A DNA stretch of 46,779 bases from CAZKRL01 sp964555295 (GCA_964555295.1 CAZKRL010000021.1:1-46779); one strand, 5' to 3'; shown: positions 23,564 to 32,687, numbered from the stretch's first letter. The notes: generated from the letters alone by a model not told the origin. Numbers and translations are program-made.

Positions 23564-25242
23564 TTTGTTACGTTACAATGATTAAAAAACTCTTTTAAGA
23601 CTTGTGGGTTCAAATGACGGTCAGTAAATACTTCGAGAATGGAACATTCGCTCTGGGCATACAACCATTCAACACCATCAATCAATTCGTGCTCGTTGCT
23701 AGCACTTAAATATGGCTTATCATACATAGCGGCTAAATGCTTTGCACTGCGGCTATGATAAGTTTCGAAGTTGGTCGACATAATTTCTTCAGGCAGGCCA
23801 CTTGAACCGTCAATGATGCGAAAAATACCACCACCCGAATTATTTAAAACTATAACCCTGAGCCGTGACAAATCCAATTCATTCCAAAATGCATTGGAAT
23901 CATACAAAAAACTTATATCACCTATTACCGCAGTGGTTATGACCTCAGTTACCGATGATGCACCAACGGCAGTACTCATGCAGCCATCGATGCCTGCAAC
24001 TCCCCTGTTGGAATGATAGGTAATATCGGCGCGCATTTTATTCAACAAAAAGTACCGAACCACCGAGCTGTTTCCCATTTGCAGTGCACTACCAGAGGGA
24101 AGCATATCATGAATTTGCCGAATGACTTTGAGGTCACTCCAAGAAATGAAACTATGATAATCCCCGGCGAGCTTTTCATTCTTCTGGCTCATGGTAAGGA
24201 ACTTTAATTTCCAATCATCTATTTCATTCACCGACCCATCAACCGCTGTGAAAAAACGACTCGGACTGCATCGTATACAAGTTTCTAAATGACCGAATAC
24301 GTCGATTGAGTCGGGAGATTCCTCTATTTGCCAGTGCCTCGAATTTGATCGCCGAAGCCATGATTTTAGCTTTCTCGAAATTATGTTTCTGCCAATGGTG
24401 ATTACAATCTCCGGAGCCATCGAATCCAAGAAACCCTGCTCCATATTCATTATCAAACGATCAATGCAACAACAGTAACTCTCGTCACTTAAGTTGCTAT
24501 GATGCTCTGACATCACCACCACGTTCGGTAAACGAGCGAAATTTGAGAGACTCTTCCGAAGATCGCTATTTGGAGCCAACTGACCGGCAACAACCAAAAC
24601 TCGTTTCGATTTTGCAAGCCGTTTATGTAATGCTTCAAGACTCTCAAAACTTGCGCTTGATGGCTGAGAATTCAATGAAGCTTCAGAAGTATCTATAATT
24701 GATGGCAGGTTCCATCCATACAGAGGTTCGCGAAATGGATAATTCAAATGCACCGGCCCTGCGAAACCATCAACGCACAAGGCTAAAACCTCAGTTACAC
24801 CGGCTATATTCTTTCGATCGGTCTCTGCTGATTCCTGAGCAATGTCTATCGAGTAAGATGCTTTCACGATATTGGCAAAAACTTGATTTTGCCGGATAGA
24901 CTGACCTTCGCCGCGATCAATCCATTCAGGAGGTCTGTCTGCTGTTATGGCAACTAATGAAACTCCCTGGTAATATGCCTCAGCAAGTGACGGACCATAA
25001 TTAAGAACAGCGGTACCACTCGTACAAATCATAGCCACAGGTTTTCTGAGTTGTTGAGCCATGCCCAACGCAACAAATCCTGCACTGCGTTCATCTACAA
25101 CTACGTGAATGCCAAACTGGCCATTGCCTCTCAATGCCAATACCAACGGGGCGTTTCTGGAGCCAGGTGACAATATCACTTGATCAATCCCACGACTCAA
25201 CAATTCACTGAGAACATAAGCGAGTGTTTCGGCTTGATTCAT
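23560..25242 (-). CDS. menD: 2-Succinyl-5-enolpyruvyl-6-hydroxy-3-cyclohexene-1-carboxylate synthase
   Basis: A 560-residue thiamine-diphosphate enzyme that joins isochorismate and 2-oxoglutarate, the first committed step here. N-terminal QVILSPGSRNAPLVLAL and GTAVLNYGPSLAEAYY are the MenD Pyr-domain signatures; the PP domain has NRGVAGIDGCMSTAVGAS and the ThDP/Mg motif GDISFLYDSNAF, then NNSGGGIF. Length is normal. It leads the operon menD-B-A-X-C-E-rdgB; the 77 bases before it carry a TAGTTTCG box 7 bases from the ATG. Confidence 0.95.
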   Translation of the reverse strand: MNQAETLAYVLSELLSRGIDQVILSPGSRNAPLVLALRGNGQFGIHVVVDERSAGFVALGMAQQLRKPVAMICTSGTAVLNYGPSLAEAYYQGVSLVAITADRPPEWIDRGEGQSIRQNQVFANIVKASYSIDIAQESAETDRKNIAGVTEVLALCVDGFAGPVHLNYPFREPLYGWNLPSIIDTSEASLNSQPSSASFESLEALHKRLAKSKRVLVVAGQLAPNSDLRKSLSNFARLPNVVVMSEHHSNLSDESYCCCIDRLIMNMEQGFLDSMAPEIVITIGRNIISRKLKSWLRRSNSRHWQIEESPDSIDVFGHLETCIRCSPSRFFTAVDGSVNEIDDWKLKFLTMSQKNEKLAGDYHSFISWSDLKVIRQIHDMLPSGSALQMGNSSVVRYFLLNKMRADITYHSNRGVAGIDGCMSTAVGASSVTEVITTAVIGDISFLYDSNAFWNELDLSRLRVIVLNNSGGGIFRIIDGSSGLPEEIMSTNFETYHSRSAKHLAAMYDKPYLSASNEHELIDGVEWLYAQSECSILEVFTDRHLNPQVLKEFFNHCNVTK

Positions 25243-25249
25243 TCTACCG

Positions 25250-25257
25250 CGAAACTA
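25250..25257 (-). promoter_or_regulatory. -7 promoter box (TAGTTTCG) of the men operon
   Basis: TAGTTTCG (TAnnTTyG) on the reverse strand, 7 bases before the menD ATG, which implies a leaderless or nearly leaderless operon mRNA. A TTG at the right distance is not obvious. Confidence 0.4.
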
Positions 25258-25319
25258 ACTGAACAATGCAATTCACATGATGAATGATTCACTTTCATAA
25301 AAAAATCACACTCGATGTT

Positions 25320-26252
25320 CTAAAAAAGTTCGGTCAGCATACAACGTGCACTTCCGCCCCCGAAACGTTCGATGTAATCCAAATTGACCGGAATAATATT
25401 ACCAGCCTTTTCCAGAACTCGCAGTTGCTCGGGTGATAACGACCTTAATGCTCGAATGGAAATAGCTATACACGAACTTCCTGAAACATCTTTAAACTCT
25501 AGAATATTCGCAGCGAATTCAGAGATCTGCTCCGAAGAAAGAACGACTATACTTTTGTTGAAGCGCTCTGCGTATTTCAAAAAACTCGCTTTGATGCCCT
25601 CGTCAGATATACAATCCCAACCAATAATTAGATGATTTTCCAATATGCTCATCACAACATTGGTGTGATAAACAGGCGTATTTGTTTTCGGCGCATACGC
25701 CATAAATACCAGCGGATCATATTCCATTCGTTCACACCATTTTTTCACGAGTGATTCATTTGTGCGTGGGGATAACGCGGCAAACGCAATGCTGTTTTTT
25801 CTATCGAGAACCAAACTACCTGTGCCCTCCAGAAACTTATCTTCTCGCTCATAATGAGTCCAATCGAGAATAGACCGCTGCCGGTATTTTTCGGGAATAC
25901 AATCAAAAACTGGCTGACAACGTTCAGATCTCCGATTCATCGGTTGCATGGGGTATAGAATTGTACATTCCGGGTGAAAACTTATCCAGTTATTAGGATA
26001 AATTCGATCGGGTGAGTAACAATCACTCATCCCTTCAAACACATGAACTCGTACGTTGTTTTTAATCAGTATTTCAACATATTGATCAAATTCTACATGG
26101 GCCTTAAATGCAAGGTCCGAAGGAGAAGTCGCTATCCTCTGAAAAGAATTGGTGGTGATGGTATCAGCATTGATATCAAACTCACGCGGTGCTATCATTA
26201 GAAGCTCACTCGTCACGAACGAAGCGTTTATATTTGTCGGGTGTTCACTCAT
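25320..26252 (-). CDS. ctlX: Arginine deiminase-like citrulline hydrolase family protein (CtlX-type)
   Basis: A 310-residue guanidino-group-modifying enzyme. Family marks: MIAPREFDIN and TTNSFQR near the N-terminus, IYPNNWISFHP, FLEGTGSLVLDR (acidic residue set), PVYHTNVVM (catalytic histidine) and the nucleophile C304 in GGGSARCMLTELF at the C-terminus. This set fits the CtlX (citrulline utilisation hydrolase) group; arginine deiminase or dimethylarginine hydrolase activity cannot be excluded. Its ATG overlaps the divergent lipoprotein's GTG by 12 bases, so each gene's control region lies in the other's coding sequence. It ends 77 bases before menD, same strand. Confidence 0.8.
   Translation of the reverse strand: MSEHPTNINASFVTSELLMIAPREFDINADTITTNSFQRIATSPSDLAFKAHVEFDQYVEILIKNNVRVHVFEGMSDCYSPDRIYPNNWISFHPECTILYPMQPMNRRSERCQPVFDCIPEKYRQRSILDWTHYEREDKFLEGTGSLVLDRKNSIAFAALSPRTNESLVKKWCERMEYDPLVFMAYAPKTNTPVYHTNVVMSILENHLIIGWDCISDEGIKASFLKYAERFNKSIVVLSSEQISEFAANILEFKDVSGSSCIAISIRALRSLSPEQLRVLEKAGNIIPVNLDYIERFGGGSARCMLTELF
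26229..26236 (+). promoter_or_regulatory. -7 promoter box (TATATTTG) of the lipoprotein, inside ctlX
   Basis: TATATTTG is an exact TAnnTTTG box four bases before the GTG at 26241, within the first codons of the opposite ctlX gene. It supports a leaderless mRNA starting at the GTG. Confidence 0.45.
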
Positions 26253-26981
26253 TTAAAAGAAATATTGTTGTCTCCTGGACTTGTTGGTAGGGCTATCCTG
26301 TGTGGTTCGATTTTAATCTTCTCTAGTTGCGACGAAATTAAACTTCGAGGCACGCAATCGGAATGTAAAATTATTTACGACATCACTTATCCCTCTGCGC
26401 CTTCCTCACTTGTCGCAGAGCAATTGTATCCGCAGCAAATGGTGGTCTATTACAAAGGTGACAAGATGAAATCGGAAATATCCTCACCACTAGGGCTTAT
26501 GGCATCAGAATTATTTGTCAACCATGAGGATAAAACACTTTCACAAACACTGAAAAACATTAGTTCTTATCAGTGCATTAAACTAAGCTCTGAAGAAACC
26601 ATGAAGTGGTGCAGCCTTTTACCTCAATATGAAATTACTCAGCGAATTGATTTAAGACGCATATGCAATAAAGAATGTCGACACGCCACCATCAAAGATC
26701 TCAGAAATTCTAAAGAGTTTGAAGTTTACTTTATGGAAGATTCTGGTCTTCCTGAGAGCAATTGGTGGAATCCAATGAATAAAATAACTGGTGTGATGAT
26801 GTCATACGATATAGAGCAGATGGGAATGCACATGCACCTCGAGGCGCGAGAGATCATTCAGGAAAAAATCCCGGATGATGTCTTCACTATGAAACCGGAA
26901 TATATCGAAATCAGTGCAGACAGCATGAGATTTGTATTAGAAAAGCTCGTGCAAGATTACGGTCCCGTTCAAAAGAATTAA
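26241..26981 (+). CDS. Putative lipoprotein of unknown function
   Basis: A 246-residue protein with a short N-terminal hydrophobic segment ending in a lipobox-like LIFSSC (cysteine about residue 30), so probably an outer-membrane or periplasmic lipoprotein. The mature part has CKIIYDITYPSAP, YYKGDKMKSEISSPLG and DDVFTMKPEYIEIS, a pattern seen in Bacteroidota beta-rich proteins annotated as GLPGLI- or DUF4412-like; I place it there only tentatively. Several cysteines follow (CIKLS, WCSLL, ICNKEC). Start GTG 26241 is backed by the TATATTTG box; TTG codons at 26265 and 26268 are alternatives that would leave 12 bases between it and ctlX. Convergent with the glycosyltransferase gene. Confidence 0.65.
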   Translation: MFTHLKEILLSPGLVGRAILCGSILIFSSCDEIKLRGTQSECKIIYDITYPSAPSSLVAEQLYPQQMVVYYKGDKMKSEISSPLGLMASELFVNHEDKTLSQTLKNISSYQCIKLSSEETMKWCSLLPQYEITQRIDLRRICNKECRHATIKDLRNSKEFEVYFMEDSGLPESNWWNPMNKITGVMMSYDIEQMGMHMHLEAREIIQEKIPDDVFTMKPEYIEISADSMRFVLEKLVQDYGPVQKN

Positions 26982-26984
26982 GCC

Positions 26985-28490
26985 TTAATTGCCGATGGCT
27001 TTCCAATCCATCATGGGCAACTTGGTCTCGAAGAGCAGCGCCCCGTTGCGCAGTTGAATTGTGTTGGTGTCTATAGAGGAGTCAATTCTCTGCTGCAAGT
27101 CAAAATCTTTGGGTAGAATCAAATTCACCAAAATTGCAGATCGCTCATTTTGATAAATCAATGTATCTGTTGATTGGGATTTTTCCATCAACAAACCCGC
27201 CGTTTTTGCAATGGCAAATGACTCCCCTTCTCTGATAGTTCCTGAGCGCAAGACTCCCGGAAGGAAACCGGCAAAAAATATAGCCCCAATAAATATGCCT
27301 ACAAATGAAGCTACAGTGTAGTTCCATCCACCTAATGCCATCCATCTGTCAATACCAAACGATATCAGCAAGATGATGAAAGGTATGATGAATACCGCAT
27401 AACGTATTTCACAAGCAATCCCATGACCTGTTCTCACAGTCATTAAAATAGTAAAAAAGATATACGCCAGAATTGGAACACAAACAAACATCACCTGTCG
27501 GAAAAACTCTGATTTCCTAATCTTCCTGAAAGCAAAACCAACGCTCACCAATGGCAGAAGCAACAACAAGAATCCCAGACCAGTGAGCTTATCGGGATCT
27601 GAATCATTTCCGAGTATTCGTGAAAAATTAGTGCCAACAAGTTTCAAATATTCAACCCCTGAATTTATTTCAGTTTCCGAAGCTGCTTGAGCAACCTGAT
27701 TTATACGCCAGATGCTCTCCTCAATATGAATGGGCTTCTTGCCGCTCCAACCTCCCGCAACCAACCAAATCGAGAATAATCCGAAACCTATCAAAGTCAT
27801 TGTTGCATATTGAATCAGAGCTTTACGGTATGCATAGAAAAGAAACACCAAGAAAACGTGAGAAACAAAGATGTAAAGCGTAACATAATGGCAGAGTAAC
27901 GAGATATTCAATGAAAGAATGTAGAGCGGAATATGAAGCCATACATGTCGCTTGGATATCGTAACCTGATAGAGACTATAAGTTGCGAGCAAAATAAAAA
28001 ATGAAGCGGGAACAAACGCTCTCGCAATTTGTCCATACTCAATCAAGACAGGATGTAAACTGAGCAAGACTCCGGCAATATTCGCGGTGCGCTCATTGAA
28101 AAGCTGACGACAGAAATAATAGCCAAGAATGACTGTAAGCATCCCAAAAAACAATGACAAAAAGCGAATAGAAACAGGACTATCGCCAAAGATGAGTGTC
28201 CATCCATATAACATCACATTGTATGCGATGGCATTGCCACTATCGTGAATTGTAGCACCATGCACATGGGTCAATTTTTTCCAATCACGGATATCCTGAT
28301 GCGTAAAATGCTCATTAACACGCGAATCAACTTCTATGTATCCAACATCTGAAGCGTATACACCATTGGCGATACACAACGATAGCGTTTCACCATGACT
28401 CAATGGTTGTCGATTGAGGTTATACAGGCGAATAGCGAAAGATCCGCACAACAAGATGAACATGACAGCGGTGATCTTTAATACCTTCAT
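26985..28490 (-). CDS. Polytopic glycosyltransferase, GT39/ArnT-like
   Basis: A 501-residue membrane protein with a signal-anchor start and about ten to twelve hydrophobic segments, ending in a short soluble C-terminal domain. The N-terminal loop after the first helix (NRQPLSHGETLSL ... VGYIEVDSR) takes the place of the acidic DE-type loop of protein mannosyltransferase/ArnT-like enzymes, and TLIFGDSPVSIRFLSLFFG and LVARFVPASFF-like stretches (GQIARAFVPASFF) are typical of this superfamily. Such enzymes move a sugar from a polyprenyl-phosphate carrier to lipid A, protein or glycan; acceptor unknown. A TAATTTCG box lies 4 bases before the ATG. Convergent with the lipoprotein gene, 3 bases between them. 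Confidence 0.75.
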   Translation of the reverse strand: MKVLKITAVMFILLCGSFAIRLYNLNRQPLSHGETLSLCIANGVYASDVGYIEVDSRVNEHFTHQDIRDWKKLTHVHGATIHDSGNAIAYNVMLYGWTLIFGDSPVSIRFLSLFFGMLTVILGYYFCRQLFNERTANIAGVLLSLHPVLIEYGQIARAFVPASFFILLATYSLYQVTISKRHVWLHIPLYILSLNISLLCHYVTLYIFVSHVFLVFLFYAYRKALIQYATMTLIGFGLFSIWLVAGGWSGKKPIHIEESIWRINQVAQAASETEINSGVEYLKLVGTNFSRILGNDSDPDKLTGLGFLLLLLPLVSVGFAFRKIRKSEFFRQVMFVCVPILAYIFFTILMTVRTGHGIACEIRYAVFIIPFIILLISFGIDRWMALGGWNYTVASFVGIFIGAIFFAGFLPGVLRSGTIREGESFAIAKTAGLLMEKSQSTDTLIYQNERSAILVNLILPKDFDLQQRIDSSIDTNTIQLRNGALLFETKLPMMDWKAIGN

Positions 28491-28494
28491 CCGA

Positions 28495-28502
28495 CGAAAT
28501 TA
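28495..28502 (-). promoter_or_regulatory. -7 promoter box (TAATTTCG) of the GT39-like gene
   Basis: TAATTTCG on the reverse strand four bases before the ATG at 28490. Spacing resembles that of the lipoprotein box at 26229 and again implies a leaderless mRNA. -33 element not seen. Confidence 0.35.
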
Positions 28503-28536
28503 ACAAAACAAATTTTTAAGAAAAACGAAGACACGT

Positions 28537-29268
28537 TTATTCTGGTCTTCCCAAAGCAAAAATCACAGGCCGCTTATGCAGATCAGGTTTCTTACGCTGC
28601 CACTCCTCAATGGTCATGGTTGAAACGAAACCCTTCTCGGTGGTTACTTCACAACCGATACAAAGCAACCAGTTCTTCTTGCAGTTCATAAGAATATCAT
28701 CAAATACCTGCATATTTCTGTATGGTGTATCCATAAAGATTTGAGTAACTCCACCAGCCGACTCATGCTCCATTTGTCGAATTTTCTTTCGACGTTCAGT
28801 TAAATCTTTGGGCAGATAACCTTGGAAGTGAAACTGCTGCCCGCCTAAACCGCTTGCCGCCAACGTAAGTATAATACTCGACGGACCGCTCATAGGCACT
28901 ACCTCTATTCCTCGTTGATGCGCCAATGCCACCAACCCACTTCCGGGATCGGCAACACAGGGGATACCCGCATCGCTCACAATGACTCCGGCGCCCATTT
29001 GAATCAGTCGCTCAACAAAATCATGATTTTGAGATTTTATGGTATGCTCATTCAAAGGTAAAATCTCCATCTCCGAAAAATCACCCGTGTAACCGCAGGT
29101 TCTAAAGAGCCTTCTGGCACTCTTAATGTCCTCAGCAAAAAGTAATTTTACAGAACAGCAAATCTCGCACATCATCGGGGTTACAAAACTTCCCGACGAC
29201 ACCGCCGCCGCCGGACTGCCAATAGAATTAGGTAATAAGTAGAGGCGTGCTAAAGATTGTTTGACCAT
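28537..29268 (-). CDS. SAM-dependent methyltransferase, RsmI/YraL-like
   Basis: A 243-residue protein of the tetrapyrrole-methylase fold. SDAGIPCVADPGSGLVALAHQ (short form SDAGIPCVADPG), MSGPSSIILTLAASG and FQGYLPK...RRKKI match RsmI, which 2'-O-methylates C1402 of 16S rRNA. It is shorter than E. coli RsmI (286) and its N-terminus (LARLYLLPNSIGSP) differs from the usual GTLYVVATPIGN, which is typical of a second Bacteroidota subgroup annotated only as SAM-dependent methyltransferase. rRNA modification is therefore likely but not certain. Lies 28 bases behind the PUR gene, same strand. Confidence 0.82.
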   Translation of the reverse strand: MVKQSLARLYLLPNSIGSPAAAVSSGSFVTPMMCEICCSVKLLFAEDIKSARRLFRTCGYTGDFSEMEILPLNEHTIKSQNHDFVERLIQMGAGVIVSDAGIPCVADPGSGLVALAHQRGIEVVPMSGPSSIILTLAASGLGGQQFHFQGYLPKDLTERRKKIRQMEHESAGGVTQIFMDTPYRNMQVFDDILMNCKKNWLLCIGCEVTTEKGFVSTMTIEEWQRKKPDLHKRPVIFALGRPE

Positions 29269-29296
29269 ATCCGCAAATTAAAGCGGAATCGTATCA

Positions 29297-29641
29297 TCAA
29301 AGATCATCAAAACTCATTCCATCAGTGGAAGCGGCACCCGCATCGTCGGATGATTTGCGATTGCTCTCGGCCGTTCGATACACACCGGTACCTTGTAGCC
29401 GACGAATCTGATCTAACGTCTCCAAAAGGCAATTCTGGAAACCCTCAAAGTCTTCTTTGTAGAGAAAAATCTTATGTTTTTCAAAGCGAATCGAGCCCTG
29501 ATCTTCAGAACCAATTCTTTTACTTTCAGTTATTGTGAGAAACAAATCATTGCCTTTGGTTGCCTTCTCATCAAAAAAATATGTTCGCTTTCCTGCCTTA
29601 ACCGATGTGCTATACACATCTTCTTTGTAGCCTTCCGCCAT
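29297..29641 (-). CDS. PUR-alpha-like nucleic-acid-binding protein (DUF3276)
   Basis: A 114-residue protein of a Bacteroidota family related to the PUR repeat of eukaryotic Pur-alpha, a single-stranded nucleic-acid binder. The conserved part is YSTSVKAGKRTYFFDEKATKG, NDLFLTITESKR and FEKHKIFLYKEDFEGFQ (about residues 10-80); the last 30 residues are polar and serine-rich. An in-frame ATG at 29698 would add 19 residues, but a full promoter lies at 29677-29706, between the two, so the ATG at 29641 must be the start used from that promoter. Expected to dimerise on RNA or DNA; cellular role unknown. Confidence 0.85.
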   Translation of the reverse strand: MAEGYKEDVYSTSVKAGKRTYFFDEKATKGNDLFLTITESKRIGSEDQGSIRFEKHKIFLYKEDFEGFQNCLLETLDQIRRLQGTGVYRTAESNRKSSDDAGAASTDGMSFDDL

Positions 29642-29676
29642 GAGATTGAGGGTTAAAAATTTAGATACGTCGGAAT

Positions 29677-29706
29677 CAAATATATTAAATGCAGTCACAA
29701 TAACAA
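29677..29706 (-). promoter_or_regulatory. Promoter of the PUR gene (TTG-N19-TATATTTG)
   Basis: On the reverse strand TTG (29704-29706), a 19-base spacer and TATATTTG (29677-29684) make a complete Bacteroidota promoter. It gives a leader of about 30 bases before the ATG at 29641 and rules out the longer reading of the gene from this promoter. Confidence 0.65.
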
Positions 29707-29724
29707 GAAAAAGTAATCAACCCG

Positions 29725-32415
29725 TTAACGAATCACTGACACAGTACCGGTCAGTTTATGCTGAAAACCCTGTAAGTCGTTAAAAGAGAAAACGTAATTA
29801 TAAATCCCGTTGGCAACATAATACTCGGAATCTGTTGCTCCGCCAATCCATGGTTTTGAAAGGTCGTCGGAAAAGTAGACGACATCACCCCAGCGATTGT
29901 GAATAGTCAGACTACCTGAGGTATATCCTTTTATAACAGGCACCCAAACATCGTTGATGCCGTCTCCGTCCGGTGTAAAGGAATTGGGTATATAATGGGC
30001 AAAACCTGATATGACTACCTCACCATTTGAACTTGCTGTGCAGCCGTAAGGACTCACCACTGTATGCCAAATAGACTGTGTGCCGGTTTCACTCCATTCA
30101 TGCTCGAATACACACGCCTCAGTTTGAAAGCCATCACTTGTAGTGAAATAACATGTATTCTCAGATGCGGTATTACTCGTAACAAGGCATGTCGCATTCA
30201 AAAAGTCCATGACCTGCGGAACGATAGAAAAACTTGGATCTGGAATAGGATGAATAACTACGGCGTTTGGAAAATAGAGTAAAAGACTATCATAACATCC
30301 TTCCTCAGTGTGTGCACTCACAGTAACGTTATATACACCTGGAGTCTCATACACATGAACAGGTGCAGCAGACTGGGAAGAGCCACCATCCCCAAAATCC
30401 CAGTGGTAAAAAACCATTACATTGCTTACAGCTTCCACAGTGAGGTATACTCCGTTTCCAAGACATGCTTCTACATCTGCAACATCGAATAAGGTCATTA
30501 ACTCTTGAGCCACAAAAACGGAATCAGTATAGGTTCCCGTGCATCCATGGTCATTGATGACGAGTGTCACATTATGCCCACCTGGCGCATCCATCAATAC
30601 TCCTTGAGGATTCTGCGCACCCGAGGCAGAAGGAATTGCACCTTCGCCAAATGACCACATATACGTCGCGTCAGGCGAGTTCGCTCCTGTCGCCTCAAAA
30701 TCAAAGGAGGCGCTTCCCGCACATTCAGCGGGGGGAGTATCGAATGATGCGTTTACAGGCAAATAAATTTCGTAGTTCAGGGAGAGAGTATCTGAGCAAG
30801 CAAAATCACTCGACGCAATCAAACTGATTTGATAGGTGCCAGGTTGTACAAATTGAAAGGTTGGTGCAAAATCAGTGGAATTATCTCCCGAGGCCGACGC
30901 GCCAAAATCCCAGTAATATGAATCGGCGTTGGTTGAGCTATTCGGCATGGTAATTACCAGGCCCTGACAAAATTCAGTTTGTACCGGAAAATTGGCGACT
31001 GGGTTGGGGTTGTTGATGATGATCTCTTCATCGCTCTCTACACATCCATTTTGAGAGACCGTTACTGAAACTAAATTTTGGAGAGCCTCATTGTTCAACA
31101 TCACCTCGGTTGGCATTGCACTCAGGGAAGTAAGAGGTTGTGCCCCTGAGCCGAAGTTCCAGCTTATGCTTGCCGCACTGGTGATATTCCCTGATACCGA
31201 AAAGTCATAATAATCCTGTCCATTGATACATTGATAATTCCCATAATCAATAACTGGGTTGATGAAATCATAGGCGATATGCGTGGTTGTGAGTGTATCT
31301 GCACAGGGCCATGTGGGATTGGCAATCAGTGTAATTGTATAGGTGCCGGGTTGAGGAAATGTAAATGTCGGTGTTACGAGATTGCTAGTATCTGCGCTGG
31401 AATTGGCCACGCCAAAGTCCCAATGAAAACTACTCGCATTCACACTCTCGTTTTGAAACGTGAACTCAAGACCTCCACAAAATTCCGACTGTAACGGAAC
31501 AGATGCAATGATATTTGGATCGCAAGAAGTTACGTTGATTTGAAAATCGCGAAGAATAGTGTTGATGAGAACTCCGTCGCGGTATTCCGACACACATATC
31601 CCTACAACAAATTGTCCAAGTGCCGTAGCCGTGCCCGTGATTACACCGGTTGCGGGATCGATTGAAATTTGCGGATTAGAAGTGATGGGCATTGCACCAC
31701 TGAATGAATTCGCCCAGTTCACTGTGGTATATGGTGGCGCGTCAGGAGGATTAGGCGCGGGTTGATCCGTGTTGGCGCCAACATAAGGAGAGCAAAAACT
31801 ATAAACTAGTTCGTCCCCATCCGCATCGGTAGCCGATTGGTCTATGGTAAAGCTGGCATACTGACAAAGTGCCGCGGGTGGCATTGAATTAAACACGGGC
31901 GAACTATTGAAACCACTGGTTTCATTGGTACCAGGAATGTGCGCGGTGCAAGTTATACCTTGTTGATTTGGCACATCCAAGTTAACAATAGAAGGATTTC
32001 TACAACAACGCTGGTAACTGAGGTCATAACCCCATCCATTGGGTTGCAGAGTGACTATTTGCTTATAAATTGCCTGCTCAACACATAGGTCATCAGGTAG
32101 CGTGAAACAAGGATTATCAATGCTTATCGGCACACTGGTAACATTTAAACCATCGAGTGGGATAGAAATACCACCATTCACCAAATTTCCATTACCGGAG
32201 TTAAAAATGCCAATACTTACCGCATCGTCGAAACCTGTACCTAAAGAATTATTAGAACTACAATCACGAAACATCATGAGTGTTATCTCATATTGGTTAT
32301 TGCCCAAATACTGGTAGGTCAATTCGCCACCAACGAGATGCGTAGCATAACACCTCATACACAATAGGCAAAGCGCGAGCTGAACCAAGCTATTAAGTAT
32401 CAGTTTACTGCGCAT
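29725..32415 (-). CDS. Giant-adhesin-like secreted protein with PKD domains and T9SS type B (CHU_C) tail
   Basis: An 896-residue exported protein. Signal peptide about 1-24 (MRSKLILNSLVQLALC ... CYA), then the THLVGGELTYQYLGNNQYEI segment that opens many Bacteroidota surface proteins (residues about 25-300, with DPATGVITGTATALGQF cadherin-like). At least four PKD domains follow, each with 'F.W.FG' cores (SSFHWDFG, ISWNFG, YYWDFG, YMWSFGEG, FYHWDFGDGG). The end, NSFTPDGDGINDVW ... IHNRWGDVVYF ... GIYNYVFSF, is a T9SS type B sorting domain. Likely a surface or gliding-associated protein. Start ATG 32415 rather than GTG 32427, which lies next to the promoter. Confidence 0.88.
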   Translation of the reverse strand: MRSKLILNSLVQLALCLLCMRCYATHLVGGELTYQYLGNNQYEITLMMFRDCSSNNSLGTGFDDAVSIGIFNSGNGNLVNGGISIPLDGLNVTSVPISIDNPCFTLPDDLCVEQAIYKQIVTLQPNGWGYDLSYQRCCRNPSIVNLDVPNQQGITCTAHIPGTNETSGFNSSPVFNSMPPAALCQYASFTIDQSATDADGDELVYSFCSPYVGANTDQPAPNPPDAPPYTTVNWANSFSGAMPITSNPQISIDPATGVITGTATALGQFVVGICVSEYRDGVLINTILRDFQINVTSCDPNIIASVPLQSEFCGGLEFTFQNESVNASSFHWDFGVANSSADTSNLVTPTFTFPQPGTYTITLIANPTWPCADTLTTTHIAYDFINPVIDYGNYQCINGQDYYDFSVSGNITSAASISWNFGSGAQPLTSLSAMPTEVMLNNEALQNLVSVTVSQNGCVESDEEIIINNPNPVANFPVQTEFCQGLVITMPNSSTNADSYYWDFGASASGDNSTDFAPTFQFVQPGTYQISLIASSDFACSDTLSLNYEIYLPVNASFDTPPAECAGSASFDFEATGANSPDATYMWSFGEGAIPSASGAQNPQGVLMDAPGGHNVTLVINDHGCTGTYTDSVFVAQELMTLFDVADVEACLGNGVYLTVEAVSNVMVFYHWDFGDGGSSQSAAPVHVYETPGVYNVTVSAHTEEGCYDSLLLYFPNAVVIHPIPDPSFSIVPQVMDFLNATCLVTSNTASENTCYFTTSDGFQTEACVFEHEWSETGTQSIWHTVVSPYGCTASSNGEVVISGFAHYIPNSFTPDGDGINDVWVPVIKGYTSGSLTIHNRWGDVVYFSDDLSKPWIGGATDSEYYVANGIYNYVFSFNDLQGFQHKLTGTVSVIR

Positions 32416-32431
32416 TCGAAACACCACTCAT

Positions 32432-32461
32432 CAAAAGTAATAGACAATTCTAATCACCAAA
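32432..32461 (-). promoter_or_regulatory. Promoter of the PKD/T9SS type B gene (TTTG-N18-TACTTTTG)
   Basis: On the reverse strand TTTG (32458-32461), 18 bases and TACTTTTG (32432-32439) match both Bacteroidota promoter elements, 16 bases before the ATG at 32415. The rest of the gap up to the next gene (32462-32687) holds no gene or RNA I recognise. Confidence 0.65.
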
Positions 32462-32687
32462 AGTTGTGGTTACAGCTCGATGAAACTTTCATCAAATTGA
32501 AATTGCACCATCATTCACTGCAAGACTGTACGCAAAAATGTTCGTGTCACCCTATAAGTATGCGTGTGGATTTTTCTAGTCGCTCGATACCAATGAAAAA
32601 ATACTTCAACTCATTTCCGTCACTATGCATGTATGTTCTCAACGTAGTTTTTTATGTTGATAAAAATGTTACCCCAATATGATATAA

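Noticed and set aside
32464..32682. 72-codon forward frame in the gap before the winged-helix-like gene
   Set aside because: No signal, domain or promoter, and its composition is unlike neighbouring genes; its 5' part lies close to the promoter of the PKD gene.
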